A DNA stretch of 64,000 bases. Origin: Carallia brachiata. Lineage: Eukaryota; Streptophyta; Magnoliopsida; Malpighiales; Rhizophoraceae. The translations under genes were made by a program, and so were the position numbers. Shown here piece by piece: positions 15,901 to 29,875 of the stretch (its first letter is position 1; each line of letters opens with the position of its first letter). Location: positions 3,991,177 through 4,055,176 of the forward strand of contig JADCRB010000013.1 of NCBI GenBank assembly GCA_021464245.1, written 5' to 3'. The notes under the pieces are model-generated. The model had not been told where the DNA came from. It saw nothing but the letters and a program-made list of their open reading frames with translations, and ran no database searches.

Positions 15901-16774
15901 CACAGTTGTCCATGTTTGCTGTCAAGTATAAGATCCAATCTTGAGCACGATCAGCCCAAGTGAAACGCTGCAGGACACCATCTGGACTTAGCATCATTCT
16001 TGAAAGAACCGAACTGTTCGTGAGATCGTACCTGTAGTAGACCTCTTCCTGATTGAAAACAAACTCAAAAGTGTATATTGGGTTTGGCTTCAAATTTATC
16101 ATACCAGCAAATCTTAGTCCATTCCAGGGTCCTGACCTGAACTGCACAACTGTACCCCGTGACAAGAGGTATTGTGGCAATCCATTTGGATCAAGCTTAT
16201 TTGTATAGAGACCTGTAGCAGGATCATCAGGGCTCTTCCAAGATGAAAAATAGTTGTTGTGTCCGGTTACCAAGTTCATACCAGACTTCATGCCTGGCAA
16301 GAACGTGTCACCCATATAATCAAAACTCTGCCATAAAAATTTTTTAGGGTCCTCGTCGTTTTCATCTCTGACAACAAAGTTTCCTGTGTCCAAGAGTTGT
16401 GCAACAGGACTTATTGGCAAGCCTGACAAACTGGGAGACCAGACAGTGGAATTGCTACCATTGAGCAAAGCAAGATTCCTATGATCAACAAACTGCAACA
16501 CCCCTGAGATATCATACACAGGGATCTCTCTGTTGGCTACCCATACTACCGTGCATTTAGATATCTTCTTGTACCATATTCCTACGTACCGATTCCTGGA
16601 ATTTCCAGGGCTAAAAAACCCCAGCTCAAAAGTGCCGCCTGACGAGACTATGGTGTCACCATCTTTCAGTGATTGAGTTGCTCTGATGGTATCCACAGCA
16701 GTGCAGATAACTGAGAAAGTTAAAATAACAGAAACAAAGAGAGCAATGGCTTGGCCTTTCCTAGATGGATTCAT
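12916..16774 (-). CDS. G-type lectin S-receptor-like serine/threonine-protein kinase (complete, seven exons)
   Basis: Exons on the minus strand are 16,774-15,493, 15,368-15,237, 14,792-14,644, 14,310-14,100, 13,909-13,672, 13,588-13,438 and 13,224-12,916. They sum to 2,472 bp, an open frame of 823 aa. Domains are a signal peptide (about 1-26), B-lectin (about 30-150, VVWVANRE), SLG region ([10 protein letters not shown]), an EGF-like segment ([13 protein letters not shown]), PAN/apple (about 340-420, KNCSC), a transmembrane helix (about 440-462), and a kinase with glycine loop GQGGFGPV (512-519), Lys533, HRD 628-630 and DFG 648-650. It is an RD-type kinase, expected in the plasma membrane with the lectin part outside. 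The family (SD1 group, At4g27290-like) acts in immune and developmental perception, but the ligand is unknown. The kinase N-lobe loop differs slightly (GQGG) from its neighbours (GEGG). The exon model is by inspection, supported by GT-AG sites and frame continuity. Confidence 0.92.
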
Positions 16775-17702
16775 TCTTCTCAGTTAACTTTTGTCTACAT
16801 CATTCTGGTTTAATAATGGTAGTAAAGAAATACAAAACAGAAGATCCATCGATTCAATGCATTCACATTATTTGCCATTCAGATGTTGACTTTGGTGGGT
16901 CAATCATAATGATTTGTGTGAATAAAGCAATCAGAATCAACAATTTCTTTTTCACAAAAGTCCAACTTTTGAACTCTCCTACTGTTTCTGGTCCCTCGTT
17001 GATTCTGTCCATCCAGCTGCATATTTCTTTTTGTGGATTGCAATTCAAAAATTTGACCATGGAAAAAAGATGGTTGGTCCATTGACATTAATCCCCCCCC
17101 CCCCCACCATTGGTGCTCATCCCATCAACATTGACACTCCAGTGGTTGCATTTTTTTATTTCTTTGCTCTTCAGGCCTCTCCCCTGGTCTGCAATTTGCC
17201 AATTTGGTGTGGACTCATTTTAGGACCTGAACACCCCACAATCTTGGTGGATTTTCTAGAAGTCTTGATGCCATAACCACCAAGAAAAAGTGGACTTAAT
17301 CCTAATTGAATTACAGTTTAATTTACTTCTTGATGCTGATTATGTAACTTCCTACGGCAGAGTCAACTGACTAGTCTGCTAATTTTTTCTCTTGCAGAAT
17401 ATTGTATCATTCCAGTCATCGTGCTGCTCTCACAATTTCTTTTTGCCGGGTATTTTATCTTTTTTTCACTGAGATCATTGCCTGTTGAAGCTAAATCATC
17501 TACGCTATGCGTAGATGATTCCTAAAAAATTACTTCACTGCAGCCTGATACAAAGACTTTGAATGTTAGTCTGCAGACTAACATATCTTGCTTGCTAACC
17601 ATACCAATTTTTCCGGGAAGAGGATTATTAACATGTAGATGAATAATATAATACAGCCATTCGCTAATATGAGGTACCAGAACATGGACAAGAAAATGTT
17701 TG
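16775..17702. other. Intergenic region between two tandem receptor kinases
   Basis: This holds the promoter of the gene starting at 16,774 and the 3' end of the gene ending at 17,703. A 13-base C run lies at 17,093-17,105. TTGAC and GTCAA W-box cores occur near 16,885-16,902, about 110-130 bp upstream of the ATG. No other gene is seen. Confidence 0.45.
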
Positions 17703-20700
17703 CTACCGAGCAGTTAACATCGTAATTGTGAAATCGTTTGCTGAACATGAATCAACCTTGCTAGATGAAGACTCTTGCCCGGATATTTTTCTCTCAGTGA
17801 AAAATCCAGGCTCTTTAGGTTCAGGCAATGCAATGTCACTGCTTAGCATCAATACCACTGTTGACATGTTAGGCCTATCTTCAGGACATTGTTGCACACA
17901 CAGTAGACCCACAAGGATCAAACGCAGCGCCTCGGATAACTGGCAAGAATCCATCAAAGTGTCGTCAATCAACTCTAGTGGCTTCTCTTCTTTGTAAAGC
18001 TTCCATGCCTGGGGAATTTAAGCGGAATTATTACCAGCTTTAACATCAAAATAATAATTCTGTAGATTCTAAAACCTTTAACATGACTTCTTGTATTGAA
18101 TATGTGTATGTTATAATGTGATACAGCAAGATTCTATTCATTTAAAAAGTAAAAACAAATAGTCAGCTTCACATATCGCATAATCTAGTACCAATGTTTG
18201 AAATAGAAAACAAAGATTTAATCATGCTACAGTTAGTTCTTACGTGCCCAAGAAGGTTGTGCTTGTGGTCTGGATGGAAAAATCCTCTGTTTTTCTTTCC
18301 ACTCACAATCTCCAGCACCAGAACACCGAAGCTAAAAACATCAGATTTTATTGAAAATAGTCCATCAATTGCATATTCAGGGGACATGTATCCGCTGCAA
18401 GAGAGTTGCCAAGCAAAAAGATTAATCATCTTGCAATCAATATGCCCGTTGATTATATGAATTATTGTTTACATCCACTCACTATGTTCCAACAACTCTT
18501 TTTGTGTTCCCTTGAGTTTCATCTCCCCCAAAGCTCCTAGCCATGCCAAAGTCCGAAATTTTTGGGTTCATGTCATAGTCCAGCAATACATTGCTGGCTT
18601 TTAGATCCCTATGGATGATTCTCAGCCTGGAATCTTGATGCAGATAAAGAAGACCCCGCGCAATCCCATTGATAATATGGAACCGTGTAGGCCAATCCAA
18701 TAATTTTCTTTGCTTCTGATCTAGCAATGGTGAAAGCAAAGGCAAATTTATTACATAGCATCATAAAACTGTAACATTCTCTGGTAACCAATAGTAGAAT
18801 TTTAATTGAACTGAGTAGGTAGTTAAAGCTAAGGCAGAAGGGTGGGAGTTTATACCAAAAATAAAAGCATCCAAGCTCTTGTTAGGCATGTATTCATAGA
18901 TTAACATTTTCTCTTCTGATTCAATGCAGCAACCAAGAAGCTTTACCAGGTTCCGGTGCTGAAGTTTGGCAATGCAAATAACTTCATTCTTGAATTCGTC
19001 GAGCCCTTGTGAAGAATCCTTTGAAAGCCTTTTTACAGCTATCTCTTGCCCATCTTTCAATAAACCCTGAAATGTTATTCATTCAGTCATTTGAAGCTTC
19101 AAGTAATGTAAGTATTCATTGTGGTGGCTACAAATTTGTTGATGGAAACATTGGTACCAGCAAAATATCCTTGTTCAAAGCCATACCCTGTAGACAGGTC
19201 CGAAACCACCCTCTCCAAGCTTATTGTCATCTGAGAAGTCATTAGTTGCACTAGCTATTGTTGACAAATCAAACAATGGAAGCTCTAAATCCTTCTTTTG
19301 GCTTTCGTTGGTGTAGTCTCTTTCCATCATCATTGCTATGCTGGCTGCGAGTTAGAGATATATCAAGTAAGGAGACATCTTTCTCAGTACCAATCTACAC
19401 TCAAAACTGAAAACTCGGAATACTAATATAAATAGAAATGAAAACTTAGAATCCTAAATGTTCTGGTTTAGGATGCACAAGCAACAATACTTATTTCATC
19501 CTTTGTTATTCCATTGAAAATCATTTGTAAGAAGAATTTAAGATAAGATACCTTCTCTCTTGAGTTTTTTTCTTCTGAAGTGCAGCAAGAGGCATATGCC
19601 AAGGAAGGCTGAGACCGAAGCCAATACACAGATCGCTACGACCCACACTCTTGTCTTCCTCTTTCGGCTACCAGTGGATTCTGCATAGCCAATTTGATCA
19701 AGTTACAAAAGAAAGTTTATTTTCACCACTGGGGCTCATTAATTTAGCACATTGACGAAGGATAGAACTATGATACACCAAGGAAAAGAAAAATTGAAAG
19801 AGCATGGTACCTAAATCAGAGGTAGCGAGCCTAATGTAAAAGTCTTGACCATTTTCTGTGTACTCTCTAATATCAAGCAATTCACCAAGCCAAAGCAAGC
19901 ATCCAGTTCCATCCGTGATATTCAAGGTGGAATAAGCAGTGCAAGAGCAGTTCACCAGGCAAGTCCTCTGACATTCTGCAAGGTCCATTGTCCTATTGAA
20001 CCATGAATTCCTTGTGTCCGGCAACTTCACACTTAATGTCTTCCGAAACCCCTCTCCTGCCCTGCAAACAGATTCATTTTTTCTAACACATCCGCCCGAC
20101 CAATCTCCTGACTCCCAATCCTGAGGGGATTTCGGCGTAAACCCAGTCAGGCAAGCGCATGCCGGAGAATTATTAATGTTGCAGCTACCAAATGCACCAC
20201 ATAAAGCATACCTATCACAGTTATCCATCTGTGCTGTTAAGTACAGGTTCCAAGTCCTAGTGCTACTAGTCCATGTGAATCTTTGCAATACACCATCATT
20301 ATTTAACACCATCCTTGACACAACTGAATTCCCAGTTAGATCATATCTGTAGTACACCTCTCTCTCATTGTAAACAAACTCATAGGTATATATCGGATTT
20401 GGTTTCAAATTAGGCATGCCACTGAATCTCAGACCATTCCAGGGTCCGGAACGGAACACAATATCACTGCCTTTCCTGATGTATATCTGTGGATACCCAG
20501 TGGGATCAAGCCTAGTTGTAGAATCACCTGGAGAAGGATCATCAGGACTTATGGAGGAGATCAGGTACCTATCATGGCCAGTCACCAAGTTCCTGCCAAA
20601 GTCCACTCCTGGCAGAAAGGTGTCCCCCAAATAATCAAAACTCTGCCACAAATAATCATTCCCATCTGTGTCATTTGCTTCTCTCACAACAAGATTTCCT

Positions 20701-21083
20701 GAGTCCAAAAGCTGAGCCACTGGATTCTGGGCGGGTCTGGAAGTGTTAGTGGACCACAGGACAGTATTTGTTGAGCTGTGGAGGATAATAATTCCATTGC
20801 TGGTGAGCTGCAAAACTCCTGAGGAACCATTGATGGGAGCTTCTCTGTTGGCAACCCAGACCACTGAATCATTAGAGAATTTGTACCATATGCCTACATA
20901 CCTACTTGTTGTTGAACTCCTGGGGCGGAAAAATCCCAGTTCAAAGCTGCCTCCTGCTGAAACTATGGTCTCACCATCACTGATTGATTGGTCCACACCT
21001 ATGAATTGAGCAACAATGGGAACTATGCACATGGAGAAGAAGAAGAAAACAGAGAATAATGAAAGTAGAGCAAGGCCTTTCAT
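17703..21083 (-). CDS. G-type lectin S-receptor-like serine/threonine-protein kinase (complete, seven exons)
   Basis: Exons on the minus strand are 21,083-19,811, 19,680-19,552, 19,344-19,187, 19,066-18,856, 18,720-18,483, 18,394-18,244 and 18,008-17,703. They total 2,466 bp, an open frame of 821 aa, with GT-AG junctions throughout. The protein has a signal peptide (about 1-25), B-lectin domain ([11 protein letters not shown]), SLG region ([12 protein letters not shown]), EGF-like segment ([13 protein letters not shown]), PAN domain (VNCSC), transmembrane helix (about 436-457) and a kinase with GEGGFGPV (511-518), Lys532, HRD 627-629 and DFG 647-649. It is a plasma-membrane RD kinase. It shares exon lengths with the neighbouring genes and is in tandem with the gene at 12,916-16,774, about 0.9 kb apart. 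The two differ clearly in the lectin part, so they are not a recent duplicate pair. The ligand cannot be inferred. Confidence 0.93.
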
Positions 21084-24000
21084 GGCTGTTCAGCTAACTA
21101 ATTTCTTTTCCCAACATGTTTTGTTCTTTCTGTGTTTGTGTTTGTGTGTGCTGTGAGAAAGTTGCCAAAGTTCTTCTGTAGTAGGTAAAACCATTTAAGT
21201 GGGCAGATATAACCTTTACTTTACGAAAAAGATACACATGACAAAATTATTGGGGAAAGATACTGTGTAATTGATCGATTAATTTTTGTAATTAGAAGAT
21301 TAATATTTTTAATAAAAATAAATATATTTTTTATTAATTTTTTTTATGTAAATAAAAAATATTTAATTTTATAAATCAATTGGTCGCTTGTACTGTAATT
21401 CTTTCTTATTTATAATTTTTGTATTCATGAGACTTCTTTTTTTTAATCAAAAAATCAATGTTTCTCACCTGAGATTAAAATATAATAATAAAAAAAAGTA
21501 AAAAAAAATTGTTAAATTTTATTAAATAATTAAGTGGCTAATTTAGTGTTAATTAAAGTAAAGCCACTTACAGCTCATGTTTATTTTCTATTTTTGTCGG
21601 TGTGTTGGCTCATTTTGGTCTCAAAAGTCAGCTTAACTTGTGAGATGAAATCAAGGATTGTCCCACGGGTGGACGGTGGGCCACGGAGTCTAGAATTCGT
21701 TGACTCTAGATTTGAATTGTTGAGCTTTGAGCAATTAAGTTTTATGTTTTGATAAAAAAATGGGCTATGCAACGACAATGGTGCTGTTGGCCCAATTTCA
21801 GAAATGTCATAGTCTGAAAGCGACTGAACGCGATCGTAAATTCCAAGTTTGAATCTGAAATTTCAGATGCAGTTTCAATAAGTCCATGCTGGCAACATAA
21901 AACAATGATCTTAAGGATCACTTTGATGCTGGCATATAGTTAATGCTTGTTAACAACCATCAAATATGATGCAAAGACACTACCTAGGCGCATTTGAGAA
22001 TAGGAAACGCTAGGTGGGCGCATGGAGTGACATGCAAGGGGCCTATTACAAAAATAAACAAAATATATTGCATTTGGAATGAAATGTAGTAATTTTTTTT
22101 TTCAAAAATACATTACATTATCCAAATCTACTAGAGGAGCATTTAAATTTTCTGTCAGAAAACATTATGGTTTCACAAGACATAAAGGGTTAATTTACAT
22201 GATAAACTTACAAGTGGAGTAAGGTGATATACACAATTTCACTAAAAAGAATTGCGACTTCATATTATGAAGTGAGCTAACAGCTAATCCCCATAATAAA
22301 CCCATCGAAAACTCCACGAAGGCAAAAAAATTCAGTCAATTCCATAAACGCGCATACAGGACATACTTTATTCCTACCTAATACATTAACACTTTCGGTT
22401 GATTTTATAAGTGGGATGGGTGAAGTTCTAATTTTTTTGGCATACTTGTTTAAGTCAGAGTCAAGTCCATTCAACATTGGCGGTAGAGATATTCGAATTC
22501 TAAAGAGACAATGGGGGCAAGACTTGACTTATAACCCTAATATCAAAGCAAAATCAGCATACAAGCACCAGCTATAAAAAGAGGATTGAAAATTTTAATG
22601 TTAATCGGCTTTGTGTTTTGATGGTCTTCTCGCAAAAAGTAGTCTTTCATGGAGCATCTTTGTTGAAATTAAAAGATAACCTTATGCTGTCTTTCTTAAA
22701 AATTGCATATTTCTTTTTATTTAGATGTGCTCTCATAATTCAATTCAAAGACCTGGCTTGTGTTTATACTATACTAAGAAACTAGTCTACCCAAAACTTT
22801 ATACAATTGGGAGAAACACTAGATACAGACTCAATATACTTATAAAAATTTACAATTAAATATGAAAGTAGCAGAAGGATTACCTCCTCTCCTTAGTTAT
22901 AAAACTCAAGTATAATATTAAGAAACTAATCTATTCAAAAATTTAAATAGTTGGGAGAGATCAAGAATATAGATCTTATATTAAATTCTAATAAACTTGG
23001 CTGTCCATCGCAATAGCAATAGCTGCTGCTTGTCATTCTTGGATGGTGATCCAACGGCTTTGGCACTTAGCAGTCACGTTTGGAGAGTTCATTAGTAAAG
23101 GATTCATTAACTTTTAATTTAACCTGAAATCTGCGTTAATTTGGAGAAATTATGGAAAAGGGTCAATTGATAAACGGAAATAATGAGAATAGTCAATTTC
23201 GAAAAATAAAAAATATTGTGGACTCTGATCCAAAAACAATGAAATATTGTTGGTAGATTCTTGATTTTCGACATGCTGGTTTGAAGTTGGTGTTGCAGCT
23301 GTTGCTGTCTTATTATCATACGGTGCTTGTTATTTATCATATTGCCCCATTTGGGGGGACGAGGACCAAGTTTCGCCCCCGACATAAAACTTGTGATCAG
23401 TGAAGTCCCTCTAAATGTGTGGTGGGCATATACACAACATTTATTATTAAGAGATTTATTAGGGAGCTACAGGATCACCTGAAATAGAAAAGGCACAGAC
23501 TCTATTTTTTTTTAGAGTTAGATTGAGATGAGAGAGAAAGGGCCTCTTCCTCAACAGGCGGCTTACCGTTTTCATTCTTTCAAATATGCATTGTGCTGAT
23601 AGATACAACATATTTTTTTTGAACTGTGTGAAGTTATTATCTATCGGCCTCCCATTTTGTCTCACACGACAAAGCCTATATGGTTTCCCACATCACTTAA
23701 TTTTACCATATTAACAATAAGCCAAACATTGAAAACAAAACTGCAAAATATTAATTAGAACATGTAGATTGTAGCTTGAGTGCTGAAACTCTTAACAATT
23801 ACATAATGACACAAGCTATGATGCAAGGTGACAATGTATAGAACACATTCTCTCTTCCCTAATCATTCTTAGTAAGAATAATCGTAATCTCACGTTACAT
23901 CTTATATTGCAGTATTTAAACAAAAAGAATATTATAATATCAAATTTTGTGTTATTTTAGTTTCTTGTTACATCAGAGGAAATCATCATCTAATGTATCA

Positions 24001-26146
24001 GTTATTCCATAATAATACTGCAAAAAAAAAAAAAATTGAAGACGATTTTAACTTTATATATTCTTATGCTTCAACCGAAATCAAAAAAAAAAAAAAAACA
24101 AAAACTCTGATTAATCACATATATGTATACAGTCAAAACTATATTTACAGATTCACGCTTGGTTGGTGAAAAATTAAGTAAAAATTATATTATATAATTT
24201 TGAAATTAAGTATAAATTATATGAATTTCATATTTTCTTATCTTTATTATTTATCTATATGACATAAATCTGATATATAGATATTATAATACACTGACGT
24301 TTTTTAATTACTAAATTATACACACACACACGCACATACATACATGCAGATAGTGTTGTTGCAAATCTTATAATTTACAACCATAAAATAAAGATCCTAA
24401 TGCTTTTTATTTTTACCCTATGTATCATAAGCTACAAGATCTCTTATTTTTACTTTCTATGTTCATTCCAAACACCGTAATCTCAAATTTCGACATACAT
24501 TTCCCTGTACCAAATGCCTCTTTAATATTATGTTAAAGAATCAATCCATTAAATTGTTTTGTGAAACTTAGGAGTGGGTAATATATGTTAGAATGTATAA
24601 ATAAAAGTTTGAAAGCAAGATCTGGGTATTTCTTATAAAACATATTTGCATCTCAAACATAGTACTTGCTGTACTTATTCACTTACTTCTTAGCTAAGTA
24701 TATATGTAATTTTAAACTACACTAATCTATTTTTTTTATAAAAAAAATTTTAAATGAGCCTCACTTAAAATTTTTATTTTCACTTATATTTGACATTGCG
24801 TAAAAAAAATTTTTGATTAGTATATGCAAAATTTGATTAAATTAAAAAAAATATTAATTTATGCAAAATTCCAAGGTGCACGCAAGAAAAAGGTCCCTCA
24901 TAAGAATGATAAAAAGAGATGAGTTCCTGGTAATGACGTCTGGGGCTAGAATTTGTTGCCTTATTTTTGGACACAAAAAGGGCTTACGATAGGAAAGGAA
25001 GACACGGCGAAGGACCCACCGGCCAAGTGGACATTTTGGAAAGTTGTGTACTATTTTGCTTTTTCTTGTTCTTATACATAATTATAATAAAAAAAATTAG
25101 AGGGTCAGAGACCCTCTATCTCTCTCCTCCTCTCTTTTCTCTAAAAAAGGAGAGTTGGAGAGAAATAAGGTACGACATCTTATTATTGGAGGCTTCTAGC
25201 CCCTAGCTGCTCCATAATTTTAATGTTGAACTCAAATCCAAAGCTAAGGAGCTCCGAAAGAACAGCCATGAGGAGGATAATGATGCTTGAGTGTTATTGT
25301 GCTTGATTAGTGGCACAATTTGTTTGGTTGTATATAATTTGTTCTTTCCTACAATTGACCGTGTGGACGGGTGCGAGGAAAAAATATTTGGATTCAAATG
25401 CAAGGGCAGAGAATGGAAACTTAGCAGGAGACGCAGTTGAAGTGGCGTAACGTGTGTGTCCCATACATTAAATTATTTGTTTTTTTGAAATTTGATATTT
25501 ATCTTTTAAAAATATACAATAGACAATAAGTATGATATGATGCCTAAGGAAATATTAAATAAACTTTTTAATAACTGATTGCATATTTTATTACGTTTGT
25601 TTTATATTTTATTATTCTTATTATATATATAAAAAAAATTTTAGGGGAAAATTTCAAGTTCAAAAAAAGAAATTATCCTTGTTGGTGATTTTAGATTGTT
25701 AATTGTAGGAATTTAAGTGATAATGATGACATATGGGCTTACAACTAGGATTATAAAAACAATACATTTTAATTTTAGTTATAAATTACTTTTTGGCTCG
25801 TTACGTTACTCTTTTTTTTTGAATTAGACGGATTTCGATTTTCTTGTGTTAAAATTAGTCTCAATCGTTTACGTGGTAACATAATTAGCGTATTTTCACG
25901 TTGAATAGCTAGATTGTTCGGCTGAGTTTTTTTAATGAAAATGGAATGGGCCGTGGCTCACACAAGTCAACAAGCATAATAACTCTTTCCTTGACAAGAC
26001 CAAAAAAAATAACTCTTTCCTTGAACATCGCTTGCCAACGCGGAGAACCAAAAATATAATAATAAGTTAATAACAATAATGAGAACAGAATCATGAAGAA
26101 ATGTAAGAGGTGAAGGATACGCTATCGAGATCTTTCAGTTCTATGT
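21084..26146. other. AT-rich intergenic sequence without recognisable genes
   Basis: The first part would be the promoter of the kinase starting at 21,083. The remainder is AT-rich with homopolymers, a CA-type microsatellite near 24,320-24,345 and short chance frames. I found no tRNA, rRNA or conserved protein motif. The stretch at 25,080-25,200, with pyrimidine-rich CTCTCT runs, could be an untranslated leader but no gene follows it. Confidence 0.45.
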
Positions 26147-26451
26147 TTGGGATAATATTTATTTAAGTCTTAAATTTTTAAAATTGAGTGTTAAACGTTT
26201 TAATTGTTTTAAATGAGTTTTATATCTTTTAAATTGAGTTATTCAGTCAGTTAAATTGTCGAAAATATATTTGATCTAATAAATTTAAAAGGTATTTGAT
26301 CTAATAGTTAAAAACACTTTTAACGATCAAACTAACGGATGGATTAGATTATAAAATATTTGAAACTTATAAGACTATTAAAAAAGTTGAAAGATTTAGA
26401 GCAAATTATAAAAATTTAAAAAAATTTAGTACTTAAATGAGTGTTATACCC
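26147..26451. repeat. Possible MITE with long imperfect terminal inverted repeats
   Basis: The left end (GGGATAATATTTATTTAAGT) pairs with the inverse of the right end (GGGTATAACACTCATTTAAG), and complementarity continues inward over tens of bases. Its style resembles the fold-back element at 29,876-30,511. I see no clear target duplication, so the boundaries are approximate. Confidence 0.4.
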
Positions 26452-26969
26452 TCATTGTTCTATTTCTAGTAACTCTATTCTAATTTATTGGCCTTTTGGC
26501 TTGTAACCAAAAAAAAAAAACAGAGAGAGAGAGAGAGAAAGAGAGATTTAGTTGATAATAACTAATATGTTAGTCTCATTATTGTAAGTGAAAAATAATC
26601 CTGCACGCAATAACTTTTGAGGATACCTCGTGTACCAAGAGAAAAAAAATTACAATACTCCCACCTTTCTATATTTTGCTTTTCTCCGAACTAATTAAGG
26701 CATTTTATTTTTTTATTTTTTTTTATCAGAAAGGAACTTCAAATTTAATCTTACAAATTCTGATCCATGAGCTCCCAGGTTAGCTATTGTTCTTATTTTA
26801 TTTTCGATAAATAAAAAAAAAAAGAATTTTTTACGCAAATGTGAATTGAACTTATGATTTATGATCCTTACAACTTGAGCTAGTCCATTATTCAACCACA
26901 AAATCTAATTCTTGTTGGACCAAAAGGCAGTTGAACTTGTCAAGCTCTCTCTGTCACTTGTTTTAAGAG
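26452..26969. other. AT-rich spacer with GA microsatellite
   Basis: Contains a GA-rich microsatellite near 26,521-26,546 and nothing else I can recognise. Confidence 0.4.
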
Positions 26970-27712
26970 GTGTTTGGGGAGGTGTAATTTGCGTTTCATT
27001 TTTAAAAAATATGAATATAGGTGTTTGGTAAACTTTTTAGTATTACTGTTTGATTCTGTACATTTCTTTATTTGACTTTTTAACAGCAGCTGATTGAAAA
27101 GTAGATTCAGCCTACTATTTGCTACATTTTATATTACTTTTCACTTTTTAATATTAATAATAATTTATATAAACTAAATTACCCTTTTAAAATATTTATA
27201 TAATTTTACTATTATTTTTTTTTACTTGTCATGAATTAGATATGTTAATTTATTTTATTAGTATTTGTATAACTTTAATAATTTCTTTTTTCAACTATTC
27301 TTAAATAATATTTTTTTTCACTTCAATTTTCTTTAATACTGATGCTTATAAAAAAATCTCAAACCTAATAATTTTTATCATTTAGTAAAAATTAATCTTA
27401 TTTAAAAAAAAGTTAAAAATTAAGTAAAACAATTCTCAAAATTATTTATAGAATATTATTCTAAAATATAAAATATAAAATATAAAAACAAAATTTTTAA
27501 TATGATATATTTACATAAATTAGATGTTTAAATTAGACATTTTATTATTTAACAGTATCAGTAAGTGTAAAATTAATCAAATACTTCATTAATTTTATTA
27601 GCAATCAACAACAGTAAATAAGAATCAGCAATTAGCAATCAACAATCAGCAGCAACAATCAGTAACAGTAATCAACAACAATAACTTTTAATAGGTAATC
27701 TAAACAGACCGT
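26970..27712. repeat. Possible non-autonomous DNA transposon
   Basis: The left part starts GGTGTTTGGGGAGGTGTAAT. The right end, inverted, starts GGTCTGTTTAGATTACC, with CAG/CAA-rich subterminal repeats (AATCAGCAGCAACAATCAGT region). This ending is typical of plant hAT- or Mutator-like MITEs. Target duplications are not clear and no transposase is present. Confidence 0.35.
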
Positions 27713-29875
27713 AAGTTTCTGAAATTCTGATTGCGTCGGTCTCATCTATTGATGTCTGCCCAATTATATACGAGTTATCATTCTGAGTGAAGAATACTGC
27801 AAATATATCATAAGAATACTATATCTAGTTACTTGTGAATACTTTTTTTGTGTGCAATATTTTAAAAATTATAAAAATTTGAACTTGCCTATGTTTTATT
27901 TATATCATCATACAAGAATTGGCTGATGTTGGCATAGGTCATAGAAAAAAGAAAAAAATAATAAAAAGAAGGCAGACAATTACGTATCTTTTGAAAGAAA
28001 AAATTAAAAAAAAAAGTGTCGCTGTCTTTGCAATTGTCATTTGCCGAAATTTGGGCATGTTGGGCTGGATCCCCTTTGAAAACAAACAGTGATTGCGGCG
28101 ATTTTTAATCGGTATCTAGATTGTAATTATGTTTTTGGGTCTTTGCGTAGATTTTATGTAGATTCCAACAGTCATTTTAGGAGGACTTTGTTTAATGTAT
28201 GATTTGAGCTTCATCCAAAGCTTAAACGGAATGATATCATGACGTGATATTAAAATTTTATCACTAAGTTTTGTGTTCAAATTAATTTGTTCATGACATT
28301 TAATTTTAGTTTTCTTCATTTAAAGTGCGTTTATTCTTTATTAATACTTTCAATTCAATAGATTTTTATGTGGAAAAGTGTATTAAATTTTAATATATGA
28401 TTTATTATTAAACATCCTCCAAAATTTTAAGTTGTCTGGGAAATAGTTTATTGACAACAAAAAATAAACGAAGAAAAAGGAAAAGAAACTCATTAAAATG
28501 CAATAGGTCAAGCAGATTGAGTGCATCATTGAATAAAACGAACGACAATTCATAGTGTTTCAATATTTAGGGTTAAACACAATGCGAGTGTTTGAAGTTG
28601 ATATGTATGACAACATTTTCTCTAGATGGATAGCCCAAGAGTTTATGAATTAGTTTTTTTTTTTAATTTTTGTAATTATGTAATAACTTGATTTAGTTTT
28701 CTTTTAGTTTTAAATTGGTCTCAATATTTTTTTATTAGATGTTTCCTATATTAATTAACCCTTGAATCTTAAAGCTAAATTGGTTATCAGTTATCGATTT
28801 CAATTAGAGAATCTTGTTAACTGCTTTAACCCACATCTATAAATCAAACTATTACATAATTGACTAAATAGAAAATACTAATTAGGAAATGATTACGAAG
28901 ATGGTGTTATGTATTAAACTGTTGGTTCACAAACTCTTAGGTGATTATCTCGTTCTTTTACTATAATTAGTTAGAATACTTTATTTTGTTTTCTTAGTCT
29001 TATGTTTAAGTTTTAATGGTAATTATTATTTACTATTATTTATTATTATTATTGACCTTACAGTCACTGTTATGAAAAAAATAAAAAATAAAACCAATTG
29101 CTCGTTTAGTTGTTGTCAAATTATTGGGAATGTGGATCGGAAATTCAATGTGGTTTTTTTTTTTCTTTCCTGCCTGCCTAAAGAGCACACTTCCCAACCA
29201 ATTGGGTTAATCCTCACCCTCGAATGTGGTATGTCAAATAGATTACTGAGAATATATAAAGAAATATGATATTATTGTCTATAATACGCAACAATCCAAA
29301 ATCATTCACCTTTTTTTTTTTTGAGCAAAAAATCATTCACCCATTTGCCAAAGCACAGCCCCTTTTTTTTTTTTTCCCGGTTAGCAATCACATAATAAGT
29401 TCATTTAAGTCTTTTTGTTTTTTGTTTTTTAAAGCAAAGGTGCATTTCTTTTAGCTAATGTGCTAATCAGTTAGCTTTAGTTTTGCATATGAACTCCTTG
29501 TAATCCAAGTTGCGTAGGGTTTATAACATTGGATTAGACATTTACAAGAACACCACCTTAGATAATAATAATGTTAACAATATAACAACCTTAGGAATTA
29601 CTCCAGTAATAATAAAGTGTGTTTGTCTTATTGCAGTGAGTAGGAATTAAAACTTTCGCCTATTTTTCACTTACCTCACTTCCTATATGGTTATGACTAT
29701 TGAAGACCAAAAATGATAATGTTAACAGCATAACTTGTTTTTGTATCTTTTTTTCATTTGTCCACAATATAAGTGGCATAAATTTTTGCGAATCATACAA
29801 TATGTTATCTACGAACCAAAAAAAAAATAAAACCATCTTGCCTTTGCTTCATTTTCTTTATATATGTAGATAAAA
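27713..29875. other. AT-rich intergenic sequence
   Basis: No coding region, RNA gene or defined repeat was recognised. Several poly-T/poly-A runs and chance short frames are present. Confidence 0.4.

Noticed and set aside
26970..27712. CRISPR-like spacing in the CAG/CAA-rich repeats near 27,600-27,670
   Set aside because: Short degenerate repeats without regular spacers in a plant genome. They are typical subterminal transposon repeats.
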